A stretch of DNA of 64,000 bases, from the NCBI RefSeq assembly GCF_000512585.2, contig NC_089241.1:3676001-3740000 (forward strand), written 5' to 3'. Below are positions 24,636 through 36,158 of this stretch, one piece after another (position 1 is the stretch's first letter; each line of letters opens with the position of its first letter). The DNA comes from Kwoniella bestiolae CBS 10118 (lineage: Eukaryota > Basidiomycota > Tremellomycetes > Tremellales > Cryptococcaceae). A program made the translations under genes and the position numbers. The notes below the pieces were generated by a model. That model was given only the letters and a program-made list of their open reading frames with translations, was not told the origin of the DNA and ran no database searches.

Positions 24636-25269
24636 ATGGACAAACACTATCAACAAGTGAGCTCAGCGCATCCCTATCACCTATTCACTTTCCTCCGACC
24701 GAGCTGACATTGCAATCCCCACAGAATCAACAACAACCAGGCATGTACCAAGCCTCTGATGGCAAATGGTACCCCGTCAGCGCGATGCCTCAGGGACATC
24801 AACAAGGTGGATTTTATGGGCAATAGTGAGTGGTCTGTCCACCTTTGACTTTGACCGGCCCATCCTCTTGATACTTTGACATATCTCGTACTTGCACTCC
24901 CTCCCTCACTCTTACATCCAGGTCAACCCTTTACCTCACCTACACCTGTAGTGCGATCGTCCCATACTGATGCTACTTGTCTCATCTCACCGCAGCGGCC
25001 AACAACAACCGATGGCACCGGGTCCTCAACCGGTGTATATCCAACAACAAGGTAGCAACAAAGGTGGAGCAGGAGCAGGATGTTGCGCATGTTGTGGTGA
25101 GTTGTCCGAACCTATCGTACGACAACACTATCTCGAGAAGCCCTCCATCACGCTCATCTTGAGAGAGGGGATACAAGGAACGGAGCTGATGATACATTCC
25201 TACATTTCAGCCGGTGTCTGCGCAGCTATGACGGGTTTGTGCTGTTTGGACCTATGTCTCTTCTGCTAG
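24636..25269 (+). CDS. CYSTM-like Gln-rich tail-anchored protein (copy 1)
   Basis: Four exons (24636-24656, 24725-24825, 24996-25096, 25211-25269; introns in phases 0, 2, 1) give 93 aa. The soluble part is Gln/Gly/Tyr/Pro-rich with the block GMYQASDGKWYPVSAMPQGH and QPVYIQQQG, and the C-terminus is cysteine-rich and hydrophobic (CCACCAGVCAAMTGLCCLDL). This layout is that of the CYSTM module, for example yeast YBR016W and YDL012C, tail-anchored plasma-membrane proteins linked to stress tolerance. The exact function is unknown. It lies 550 bp upstream of a paralogue on the same strand, so a tandem duplication is likely. Confidence 0.82.
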
Positions 25270-25821
25270 GTCTGTCCCCCACATACCGACGAGTAGACGG
25301 CACTGGTCTAGCTTCGGAGAGTGGAATAGTCGGAGAAGTCATACACGCTGGTTATGGTATGGTTATTGTATGTTGTATATGAACTCCTCTTTCTCTTTAC
25401 CCACACCCCACTACGAGGAAGCACAGTTATCAAGTAGAAACGAATGGCACTGATCTCCCAAGACACGACGAACAACCAACGTCACTACTCGTACTACTTC
25501 TTACGCAGCTGCAAGTGGATCCGGCTATTGAATGAGAGAAACGCAGAATGACGAATCCGGCCGAGTCCTAAGGAACGAGGTGTAACGTTATGTTACTACG
25601 CTGCGAGGATTTGCCACTCAACATTGAGAATTGTGAAATGGATTCACACAGCCTTGGCGTTCTATTTTCTATCTTATTTTTTTGCTATATATTCACATAT
25701 CTTCTCTATCACTTCTACGTCTCTTCCGACTAACTCAGCCATCTATACCAGCGATTTTCAATATATACATCGTGCACATCTTTATACAATAATCAACACA
25801 AGTAAAGCAAATAAGAGCGAA
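25270..25821. other. spacer between the two tandem CYSTM genes
   Basis: 3' flank of copy 1 and promoter/leader of copy 2. No gene is seen. It contains a small palindromic GTAAC-GTTAT-GTTAC element near 25585. Confidence 0.4.
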
Positions 25822-26529
25822 ATGAACAAACCAACTTATCAAGTGAGTCGTCGCTTCCCCCCTATTTCTGTCATCCCTTCAGTAAGCATACTGATCGCAA
25901 CACCAATTTCAGCCTGACCAATATCAAAACCCCGGCCAGCAGCAGATGTACCAAGCCTCCGACGGGAAGTGGTACCCCACAAGCTCGATGCCCCAGGGAT
26001 GGCAACAGCAGGGTGGACAAGGATATGGGTATGGTCAGCAGGCGTAGTGAGTATTTCAATTCACTTCCACCCGAACGAAGAAGGTGGCCTAGGAGGATGT
26101 AGTGATCGAGCGGAATATGGGATGGGATCGATTAATTATTTTTCAAGAGCCGTATCGCTGATGAGCTTGGGATAATCGTAGTGGCAACCAACAACCGATG
26201 TACCCCAACTCCCAGCCTGTGTATGTACAACAGCAGAGAGGAAGGGGGATGGGCGGCGCTGCTGCTGGAACAGGTATATTTGGTGAGTAAGGCTTACTGA
26301 TCTGTCAACATGAACATATCTTTTCAACTTCGAATTCCAATAAAAGGGAACGGGAGACCAATTCGTCGGTTCTCCCATCTCCGTCCTTTCCCACTTTGCC
26401 AACATCCCCTTCGTTCTCGGACCTATTGAGAATCTCTCTCGTCCTGCTCAGAGCTGATTTTGGGATATACTCTTAGCTGCGCTTTGTGGAGCTTTACTAT
26501 GTTTCGACCTCGGAGCGTGTCTGTTCTAA
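25822..26529 (+). CDS. CYSTM-like Gln-rich tail-anchored protein (copy 2)
   Basis: Four exons (25822-25842, 25913-26046, 26182-26282, 26477-26529) with the same intron phases as copy 1 (0, 2, 1) give 102 aa. It shares QMYQASDGKWYPTSSMPQGW and QPVYVQQQRGRG with copy 1. The hydrophobic tail (GIFAALCGALLCFDLGACLF) keeps only three Cys, fewer than copy 1, and is closer to the yeast CYSTM tails ending in CxxxD-type sequence. The first exon is 21 nt, as in copy 1. It is probably a plasma-membrane tail anchor; the role is inferred from the family only. Confidence 0.8.
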
Positions 26530-27352
26530 TATCTCTGGTCAAGTAGACGTAGAGCAAAAACAAGAAAACGAGGACGACTGAAGGATCTGGACTGCAGCTA
26601 GGGGGTTGGACTCTGGCTTAATCAATAACACGAAGAAGGATTCGGATCAAGTTTTTTCGGGGGATGTGAGAGGGAATTTATTTGGCTTGTACTGTATCAT
26701 CAAACTAGTTTGTATCGAATTCTCGATATTGATATGGATTCGTACTGAATCAGATCAGTCAGACTAATTGCGGTGGTAAGAGATATAGCTGAAGTTTTTT
26801 TTGATGAGCAAGCATCTCAGCTAACAGATAGAATGTTATCCCAACGAGACGAAACCATTTCATAATCAAACCGATATCTCTATCATTTGTTGAACGACGT
26901 TCTGTCTAAATTGACAGTGAATATTGATTTTGAATACTGATATGGTTAATGATGGACACGGTTATGTTCGTTTTCAACATGATGACATAACATGAGTGGA
27001 TTGTATATGTTTACAATGATAACCCGTCTATATACAAGTACTACAATGATGGATTGATCGTGCTTGTTCTTGTTTCTGTTCTATATACATTTTGTCTCTT
27101 CCCCGCTTATCCCTTGTACCCTCTTCTCGGCCTGCTCATCCTCAATTATCTCATGCGATGGTGATGTACAAATGGATGTGTTTGCGTGTGTATGTGTGAT
27201 TCGGGTTATTTACAATCTTATCGATCGACCTTCCCCTTTGCTCTCTGCTTATCATCAAATCACTGTTACATCTTCACCCATCATACCAACTCAATCCCCC
27301 CGATCCTTTTCTTCTCCTTCATCAACTTATAATCTTATCCCCCTCAACCCTA
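26530..27352. other. intergenic between convergent genes
   Basis: AT-rich 3' flank of CYSTM copy 2 and of the reverse-strand gene ending at 27353. The open frame 27064-27366 has no motif and overlaps the other gene's end. No gene is supported. Confidence 0.45.
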
Positions 27353-27988
27353 CTAAGCCCTTCTAGCAAGCTCACTAGCCGACAAGCCCAACTCAAAAGT
27401 CGTTCTAAAGCTCTTACTAGGAACAATAACCTTCTGACTAGTCTTCTTCTTACCCACCCCACCAAAGATCCCGGCCTGCAAAGAAGGGGACGGAGCAGGA
27501 TCAGAGAGAGATCGATTGAACAGCGCTCGAGAAAGGGGTTGAGATTTGGGTAAACGGGGTTTGAACTCTGGATTCATGTTCAGGCTTGTCGAGTTGGATG
27601 TGGATGGAGTGAGGGGTGATAAACCCCTTATTCGATTAGGTCTGGATGAGAAGGAAGAAGGGGGAGGAGGGGGGTTGGTAAAGATTTTGGGATATCTCGA
27701 AGCTAGGGGTTTGATCTCGCTTGTACCACTGGGTGGCGCATGGGTATGTTTGGCAGAGGAGGGGAGTTTGATAGATTTTGATTCGGGTGAGAAGTCCATG
27801 GCGTCGTTGGAGGTTTCTGATTCGGTTGGTGAGTCTGAGCCTTGTTCGTGCTCTTGTTCTGGATCACTGAAGTAGGATGAGTCGGCGAGACTAGTTGGAG
27901 AGGTGGTTGAGGAGGAGGAGGTTAAGATGAGTCGGTGGGATGAGGGGCCAGACTCGGGGGAAGAGAAGGATAAGGATGAGGAGTGCAT
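27353..27988 (-). CDS. hypothetical Ser/Pro-rich protein, 211 aa
   Basis: I do not recognise this protein. A single intronless frame on the minus strand encodes 211 aa, rich in Ser, Pro and Thr, with an acidic Glu/Ser stretch (DPEQEHEQGSDSPTESET) and a more ordered C-terminus (LQAGIFGGVGKKKTSQKVIV, then SKSFRTTFELGLSASELARR). The C-terminal 50 residues look most like the conserved part. A GT-AG interval at about 28004-28073, with a CTAAC branch site, fits a 5'-leader intron just before the ATG and supports transcription in this direction. The protein is probably disordered. A regulatory or phosphoprotein role is only a guess. Confidence 0.6.
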   Translation of the reverse strand: MHSSSLSFSSPESGPSSHRLILTSSSSTTSPTSLADSSYFSDPEQEHEQGSDSPTESETSNDAMDFSPESKSIKLPSSAKHTHAPPSGTSEIKPLASRYPKIFTNPPPPPSSFSSRPNRIRGLSPLTPSTSNSTSLNMNPEFKPRLPKSQPLSRALFNRSLSDPAPSPSLQAGIFGGVGKKKTSQKVIVPSKSFRTTFELGLSASELARRA

Positions 27989-29754
27989 TTTGGTTGTTTG
28001 GTCTGTATGCTATGGGGTAGATGGGTGGGTTAGCGGACTGTGTTGTGAGGATGAGTGTTGGTGGATGACTTACAGAAAATAAGAAAGGATTATATGGGAA
28101 GATACGAGTAGTGGGTTCTCGACGATGTTTGTTGATTCGAGGTTGTCCGAGTTTGATTCTTCTGATATGATGGTATCCAAAGTAGCGTTAGAAGAGTGAA
28201 GGTGTGTTTGTATTATACTTTTGATTCCAGTGGTTGGGAGATGTTATATAGTCTTGATCCTATTGAACAGTTGGGGTGATGGGGTAAAAGGTGAATGACG
28301 TGGTGAGATGATCGCCGAGGTCTATTGACAACGTGTTGTTTTGTTGGAATATTTCTGTGGGGATAAGAAGGTGAACCAGTTCAAAGAGTAGTATGGTTGT
28401 AGTACGAATGTTGGGGACCCCTATCCGCGTTGAATCTCCAACTCCATTCATGTCATGTCATGCGATGAAAGGATGTCTTGTGAGCGAGTGTGCGAGTAAA
28501 TGAAAATAGGTCCGTGCCACTCACAACATTGCATTCCTTGGGGTAAGATTTCACGGTGACCGATAATTTAATTCCCCAATGATTTGGTCACTGTAGTTTG
28601 GTTCCAACAAAGTTTCATGTGGGGCACCCCGACCCTTATGCGCCACGAGGTACGTCTCCTTCCGCTTTTAGCGGTCTGTGTAACTTTGAATTCGTTTGGA
28701 GAAAGGTACAGACGGACATACGTATAACCGGATTTGGCCGGCCCTTCTGCTGATGACCACGCGCATCTCACGTGTAGCTTTCAACAGTGTCAAAGCCATG
28801 AAGCCATGACAAAGGAACTCAGTCAATATTATTATGAACCTTTCAAACACCTCGCTCTCACTCCCACTCCATATATGCCGATCATAATGTTATTTACAAT
28901 CTTCACATACCCGGTAATCCTCCTTTCTCCCCTACACGGCGGATCAACCGAGTATCATCTTCTCCCGCTCAAAGGGTTGAACGGCGTTTCATCATGGTGT
29001 GGAAATGAGATCCGATACGAGATGGGTATCCTTGGAACGCAGTCTGGCTGGCGCTGAGTCTCAAGGATTGCAGAGCGTGACATGGAAAGTAAGGGGAAAG
29101 TAGTCTGGATTGGTTCTCATGTCTGCCATGAACGATGATGTTTCATCTTACCAGAAGTGGGAGGAATGGGATCGGTGGGAGTTCCTAGTGAATCCGATTA
29201 TGTGTTGAACTCGGTGTTAATCCTGTACTTCTTTCCCTTACATATCCATACACCCACATGCACGCATACGCTCACATACACACATTCACCGAACAGTAAT
29301 AACACAACATCATTCCTTGGATATTTGACTCACTCTCTTAGCTTTTATACACTAGAAGGTCCGAGCAATTCGATCGTACACACAACCATACACACACCGA
29401 CACAAGCACAAATAACACAAATAACACAAACTCCTCAATACACAACTTATCCAATTAACGTTCCTCGACTACCATCAGTGGCGTGGATCCATAACTTTCG
29501 GAAGGAGAGCATATCTGTTCTTTGACTTATCCCATCTCATCCTATCACGCATCAACAGCTCGTCTGTAGCTTACCACTTACCTTACTATCTCTTTGATTT
29601 CGGTTTCTCACCATCACTGTCATTAACCTTTGTACTCGGTCCATACTTGTTCACTCTCACTGTTCTTACTAGATCTCCATCCAAAGATTAAATTTACTAC
29701 TGCCTTTCAGTATACCTGCCACCCATAAAACCCTCAAAGAAAAGGCAAAGCAGT
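27989..29754. other. intergenic region, 1.8 kb
   Basis: Divergent promoters. CA-rich low-complexity sequence lies at about 29240-29440. Open frames at 28734-29057 and 29157-29525 are compositionally biased and lack motifs. No gene is supported beyond the leader of the gene starting at 29755. Confidence 0.45.
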
Positions 29755-31881
29755 ATGGCCCGTCCAGCAAATCGAAAGATATTCCGACGTCAAGAATCCA
29801 CTTCCAATTCTGCTTCCGCTTCCTCCAGCTCATTCTTCATCTCCGATACGTGAGCACTCTCCATCTACACCCTCAGCTGGACTATTACTGACGTAGTTTC
29901 GCTATGCCCCAGCTCACCCTTATTCTCGTACGGCCCATCCAGCGGTGCAAGTCCGTCTTCACCCTGGACAGCAGGTTACGCAAAGCAGTCAGACGGATAC
30001 GACGAGACTCTCCATCTGACTTCTACTTCCAACTCGCTCATCTCATTTAACATCACCGGTGAGTCCCTTTGAACAAAGGAACGATCGCCTTCTTCTAATT
30101 ACACTACATTGACGACGTCTTCCGATCGCAGCATCCTCACTCACCCTCCTCGTACCATCCTACGAGGACTGCCAAGCGACCATCTCCATCAACTCCTCAT
30201 CCCCCATCTCGGCATGTTCCAAATCCATCTCATCCTCCACGTCCGAAGTAATCCCTTTCACCCTGTACAACCTCCCCCCAGGGCCACATAACGTAGTTTG
30301 GGACTCTGGTACGATCCCGAATGGCGAACAGGTGATTTTCTGGGGGATTGACGGAATAAGACCAACAGAGCCTACGGGGTACTCCAACGTGACTATTGAT
30401 GATTCGTTCAAGGCAATCGATAATGTGAATGTTGGAATTCGGTACGAGGGGGATTGGACGCATTTGAACCCTAATGCCCATTCTGATGCATTTAGCGAGT
30501 CGGGCAAGCTGGAGGGGGACTTCAATAGGACTTTGGCTGTTACGCAGGGGAAGGGCAGCGCAGTCACCTTTTTCGGATCTGGTAAGTATCCATCTGGCAT
30601 GGAGTAAAGGTGAGTACTGTGTGCACTGATACCGCAGGTGTGAATGTTAGGCTCGGCGGTATATGTGTATGGAACTGTTGGACCTGATTATGGATCTGCG
30701 TCGATCTCACTAAACGGACAGATAGTCGCTCCCTCACTTAACCTTACCGTGAGTCATCCACTACCTACCGATTGGGGGAGTATCGGCTGACTTGATGCCA
30801 TAGTCACCCTGGCAAATGCCCTACGAGCTATTGTGGTTCCAAACAGGCTTGGACAGCTCTCAGGTCAATCAAGTGATAATGACCAACCTGGGTACCAAAA
30901 AGATGGCAGTAGATGTCGTGGTCCTCACTACTGATCCCACTACACTTTCTCAGCTGTAAGTCCCCCCTGTCCTACTCACGACTTTAGGGAGAAACAATCA
31001 CCAATGTGTGACTGTGCAGTGTCGTTGGCGAAGCAGACTTCCTCTCCAGCCTCAAAGGCAAACTCGTCCTGGGAATTGCCATCCCCCTGACCATCCTAAT
31101 TCTCCTGGCTTTACTCACCCTCTGGATCCTCCGCAAAAGGCGATTCACCAGGGCGAGAAGGAACTCGCGCGAGTCGACTCACACACTACGACCATCAACC
31201 AACGGCTCATCGAACCATATGGGTGAGAAACCCGGCACCGGTGGTGGATCCTCATCTCGATCGATCGCATCGTTCGACGATGTCTTCGTATCGTACGATG
31301 AGGCCTTACAACAACGCATGAGCGAGCGGTGGAGATCACCCATTAGTCCTAGTAATACGCAATCTACCGGACGCACACCAAGATCTCCCGAGACTATCAA
31401 TGGGATCGGTACTAGCACTAGTGCTGGTACGGCGATCAGTGGGATGGGATTATCGAGTGTTCCAGACAATATGATGGCTTCTCCTGAACGGGTTAGATCG
31501 TTACTTGGCTCACAATATGCAGCTACCAACCCGCCTGACTCGAGGAGAGGTACGGCTCTGCCGGCTTATACGCCTGAGGGATCTTATGCCACGCCTTTCA
31601 CTCCTGCTACGAATGCCGCGACACGTGATCATTCGCCTATCACCGCGTACGAGACTTTGACGGGAACTACTCTGACGCCTACAAATGATACTTCTGGTAC
31701 CGAGACACTAAGCAATGTGAATATCACTCCGGCTACCAATACTTCCACCTCGACATCAACTTCCACACCTGGACAGAGGTTCCCAACAGCAAGCGAAGAG
31801 AAGGCCGCTCAGTTGGCTCTCTTCAAAACATTCGAGAATGAGAGTAATTCTATACAACAAAGTACCTTTGGACAAGGTGGT

Positions 31882-31917
<36 letters not shown>

Positions 31918-32583
31918 CCATCAGGAGCATCCCATTCACCCGAGCGAGGTACCCAAGATAGAGCGTCAAATACCCCAAGCGATATATTATCTATATTCGG
32001 TACCGCCCCCGGATCAGAGGGTCGTCTATCCACTTTAACAGATTGGACGACGACCACGCCAAATCATCAATCCACGTTTTTACCTCGTCCGGGATCGATG
32101 GATAATTATCCTTTACCCTTACCTATTAACCAGACCCCTCCGCTGAAGATATCGCCTAGTACGACTAAGATTCCATTACCCTCTACTTCTACTTCGGGTC
32201 CTCCGGTGAGACCAAAGGTAGATATGACCTTCCTTAAGCATCCTTCTTCATCCTCATCAAATGGACATGCAAATGGAAATTCTCAAAATAATACACATCC
32301 ATTCCTCATCTCACCAGCTCAAATCAATACAAGACCCAACCCGAATCTACCCCCGTCATCATATACCACTCCAATTACACCGCGCAGTGGACAGCCACAG
32401 ACCCACTCATCTGAATCAGCAAGTAGCGATTATTCCCAGTCCACCGGTGTGACTCTGAAACATGGTCGGAACCAATCCACCGCATCTGCTTGGACGGAAA
32501 GATCGGCAGCTAGACCAGATTCGGATATTATTCCGTTTGAGAATTTCCTGAGTGGGTTGCAGAGGGCGCCGACGAGGGATTAG
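29755..32583 (+). CDS. single-pass membrane protein with long Ser/Thr-rich tail
   Basis: Six exons (29755-29849, 29913-30058, 30132-30581, 30651-30748, 30804-30955, 31020-32583) give 834 aa. Residues 40-310 form a folded, N-glycosylation-rich part (SPWTAGY; LPPGPHNVVWDSG; GWVYGTVG-like VYVYGTVGPDYGSASISLNG; SPWQMPYELLWFQTGL), resembling the carbohydrate-binding-like ectodomains common in basidiomycete type I proteins. One hydrophobic span sits at 329-351 (LVLGIAIPLTILILLALLTL) followed by RKRRFTRARR, so the C-terminal 480 residues should be cytosolic; they are Ser/Thr/Pro-rich with a (GA)n run. Oddly, the N-terminus (MARPANRKIFRRQES) is basic and polar, not a signal peptide. Either an upstream exon is missing or the span acts as a reverse signal-anchor. 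The function is unknown. Confidence 0.75.
31883..31918 (+). repeat. GGAGCA hexamer run coding for Gly-Ala
   Basis: About six tandem GGAGCA units lie in frame in the cytosolic tail of the membrane protein, encoding an alternating Gly-Ala stretch. The run is likely length-variable between strains without frameshift. Confidence 0.7.
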
Positions 32584-32909
32584 TCGCATGTGGGAGGGGA
32601 ATGTGGTCATTTTGGTGGTATCACATGTCAAAACATATACTGTACACTCATTTGGATTCTGGTTAGGCCGGGTGTACCGTACATTGGAGAGGGGGTATTG
32701 TTGTGTAGATTATACGATTACTGTCCTTTCTAGATATACCATACAATCAAGTTAAATCAATAATCCTGTCTTTACTGATGGTTAATATATATATGTAGTT
32801 GGGTTTTCGAATGCGTCTTCTTCATCTGAACAATTGGTATCCCGTTCTCCCTTACCAGATGGATAGTAGGATCTTTGGTAATATATATGCATAATGCGCA
32901 ATACTGGCA
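32584..32909. other. intergenic between convergent genes
   Basis: AT-rich 3' sequence of the membrane-protein gene (plus) and PIG-S gene (minus). No gene is seen. Confidence 0.5.
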
Positions 32910-35687
32910 CTATCCTTTCGACCTAGATCTCAATACCCTTTCCCTCCCTCCACTGGTGACATCAGGTTCAAGTAAGATACTTGACCGTGCAGGATCCACA
33001 TCCACATTCACCTCCCTATTCCCATCAGCCTCAACCTTTACTTCTTTCTGCTTCTCCGTCTCCTTTTTGTCGTTCTCCTTAGTAGCTTTCCCACTCCGCC
33101 TCTTTCTCCAGGCTACAAACTCCTTGATCAACCCTAACAAAAGAGGTACAGCAATAGGAGCGAACAAGGGTGTGTACACAGCAAATTTATGTTCGTCGGG
33201 CTATTCAACCCATCGGACAATATCAGTTTTCACTAACACTCTCTGGGTATGCAAAGAGTCGGGACGAATCCAACAGTGGTTGGATGTGGGTCGGCCGATT
33301 GGACCAGAACTCACGAAATACAATAATCCCATCATGGAGGGATCAAAGAATGCTTTATTCGCTAGATTGACTGAATCCCTCGAATGGATGAAGTTCTCAA
33401 GAGGTGAATTGGAGGGTGATATCTATGGTCGCATCGACAAGTCAGCTTTCTCCTTTGTTCGCTCAAAATTCATTCATTCAATGCAACCCTTCTGCTCAGG
33501 GAGCATAATATACTCTCGCAGTTCATACCCGGAAATTTAACCAGGATACACAGACTCAGACCCACCCTCTCCAACCCCTTCACAGCACCCTCCACATCAT
33601 CCCTGACCCCCTTCGACACCTTCATCTCCTTTATCTTATCCACAAGCCTCTTAATTCCCACCAATGTCTTACGGGACTCTTCGAAGTTCTCTCTTAACCT
33701 ACTTTCCAGAACCTGATTGACCTGCCAGGGAGTGATAGCTTGCCATATCTCCGATCGGGGCGAGAGGGGCGAAGAGGCAGGAGGGAGGTGGATCTTACCG
33801 GGATCGTATAGGGTCGGTAAGGCTAGGAGGGAGTAGAGGTGTTGGGTGAATAGGTGGAATGAGGATTTGAGAGCGGTGGAGGGGAGATGATATGTCTCTG
33901 TATGTGTTGAAGAGGTAGAGGCGGATGGAGGCGGGTTGAGGAGGTAGACTGAACCGAACTGGGGGAGGAGGAATGAGTGGGGTGAGTCTGGAACGTGATT
34001 TGTTAGCTTGAGTAGGATTACCAAACATGATCATGTGCACTCGTTTAGCAAGAGCAGAAGTGCATTCTTCGATGAAATCAATCGGAGATTTGTTTAGTAT
34101 AACTCACCTTCACCCGCCAATCGCATCGGACGATGTTTCTCCTTCGGGACGTATAACAGGAATCTCAATACTGGATTGTTCGTACTTCCCGAATCTATCG
34201 TCACATTCGTCATTTGTTTGCCGTCGTATTTTTCAGAACAGGTTTATACCCAACTTACCCAAAGACCATCTCTCCGAATTAACAAAGGCCTTCATATCCT
34301 CTTCACCTACATACCAACTCTGCGACCTATCTTCCTGAATCAGGTCTCTAGCCACTTGCTCGGCACCCTCATCGCCATGCTCGGCAGCTCGAATCGCAGC
34401 ATCGATCTGCGGATTTTCGGGCGAGGAGGAAGGGGAATAGTCGAGAGGGGGTTCAAAAGTCAGTGGTGCATGATACAGGATCTGAGATTCGATGGTGAAG
34501 TTGAATATGTCTTTGAGCGGTTCCAAGTGGGGTATGAAGTGTTCTACAGTCATGACTCCAAATTAGCTATACTCTGCTGAAACTAGTAAAAGCCTGGGGG
34601 AGAGACAGCTTACCTTTGATGGCGTTATCGATCTCCCAACTTCTCACGTAACTTCCTTCAGTGGAATCTTCATTCAGCAACACAAAGCTTAATGTGATGT
34701 TGGGTGAGTACTTGAGAGCTCTGAGTGGGATCGTAGGTGGATCAGGAGGGTAGAGGGATAAAAGCGAATTTATCATGGCTATCTTGTAGTGTTCTGTACA
34801 TATCAAACGTACCATAGTTGAGCTCGGATTGTATCCTAAGAAAAGAGAGAAGGATAAATACCTACGTTTGAGATTCCGATCACCTATCTGATCTGGATGT
34901 ACAGGTATGACCAGCGTTCCAGGCTTGATACCACTGGTCATCAGACCTGTCTCGTACGGCTGGACGTAGGGTTCCAATGGCCATGAATTGTTGGCATGTT
35001 GGAATCTCCTTATATGGACTCTGAAGGGAGTTGGGTTTCCTATATATCCATCAATATCAGCATTTGTGTTTCACTACTCTAAGCTTGTCCATATTGACCG
35101 CTACATATCCATGAGACGGGGCTGTTTTCTGGACTGAAGGGAATAGTCATCACTCACGAAGATCATCTTCCCCCTCATAGATCAACTCCCAATTCCTCTT
35201 CTTCTGCGGTCTCTTCCTCTCATATATCGAATCCACCCCGTCCATCACTACCTTTCCCAGCGACTGACATATCACCTTGTTTTCGAATCTGGGTCGCCCA
35301 GGTGCTGGTTTCGGGTAGGCATCCTCGTCTGCTGTGAATAGGATTTTACCTCGGTATGAGGGTATCTACATGATTTAGCTTTAGCTCACCAACACTCTTT
35401 CGGTACTTGGACGATGATCCCTCTGAGTCGAATGAACTTACGCTCAGACTCTCCAACGCATCTATACGGGATACAGGTAATGGTAATCTCTCAATCGAAG
35501 TGGTGTACCACCAGAATGGGACTGCCAGAAGAAACAACAGGGGGAACGAAAGTGTAATGAGCAGTCGACGTTTGTTCGAGGGATTGATAAGCTTTGTTAC
35601 TTCTGCTGGAGTGGGTTTGACTTCGATGGTCCGGTCTTGTATTTGTTTTGAGGGCCCAGCTGAATGATGTGGGTCTGATAATGACAT
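32910..35687 (-). CDS. GPI17: GPI transamidase subunit PIG-S / Gpi17
   Basis: ER membrane subunit of the GPI transamidase, which attaches GPI anchors to proteins. Nine minus-strand exons give 674 aa: 35687-35442, 35365-35158, 35039-34866, 34793-34614, 34543-34259, 34194-34108, 33987-33542, 33422-33315, 33200-32910. The N-terminal span (LLITLSFPLLFLLAVPFWWY) and C-terminal span (FAPIAVPLLLGLIKEFVAW) flank a large lumenal domain, the standard PIG-S topology. The diagnostic motif AFFDPSMMGLLYF-PDEHKF followed by AVYTPLFAP is restored exactly by splicing out 33201-33314. A lumenal segment SLCIL/ISPSN is joined by an unusual GTTAAA donor at 33541, the only phase-compatible choice. The C-terminus is a charged Lys/Glu-rich tail. 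Confidence 0.92.
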
Positions 35688-36158
35688 CTTGACGGCTCTT
35701 CGTCCCTGCTGCTATTGAGGAAGAAGATAGCAGACTCAACATGCAGCAGGTTTGATTTTGATTTTACGTTTGTTCGTTGTTCGTTGTACGCGACGTGGAC
35801 ATTGGTAGTTGGGGTCTCCAAAGTTGACTCTTCTTGTCATATTTTTGTGATTGTACCACGTATAGCCTCCATTTGCAAGAGGATGCATCGTAAACCGCTC
35901 ACTGGAAGTTCGTGCAGTCTACTATATACATAAGAGGTAGATATAAATGCAATGCATGAGGAGAGAAAGTCCGGTCGAGTGAAAATATCAGCTTGCTTTA
36001 TGACGACACTCATGAACTTAGCTGATCGCCTCCACTTTCAACATCCACTCTTAGATCAACGATCAATCATTCTTCTTCTTTTCGGTCCGCCCATTGCTTT
36101 AATTGGAATCCATATTCTCGACTCGAGGTAATCAACTGGACCACCAGCTTGAACAAGA
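35688..36158. promoter_or_regulatory. divergent promoter, GPI17 / TDG
   Basis: About 470 bp separates the divergent starts of PIG-S (minus) and the DNA glycosylase (plus). It must hold both promoters. No specific element could be assigned. Confidence 0.5.

Noticed and set aside
28734..29057. 107-codon forward frame in the intergenic region
   Set aside because: No family resemblance and no introns, unlike neighbouring genes; probably chance.
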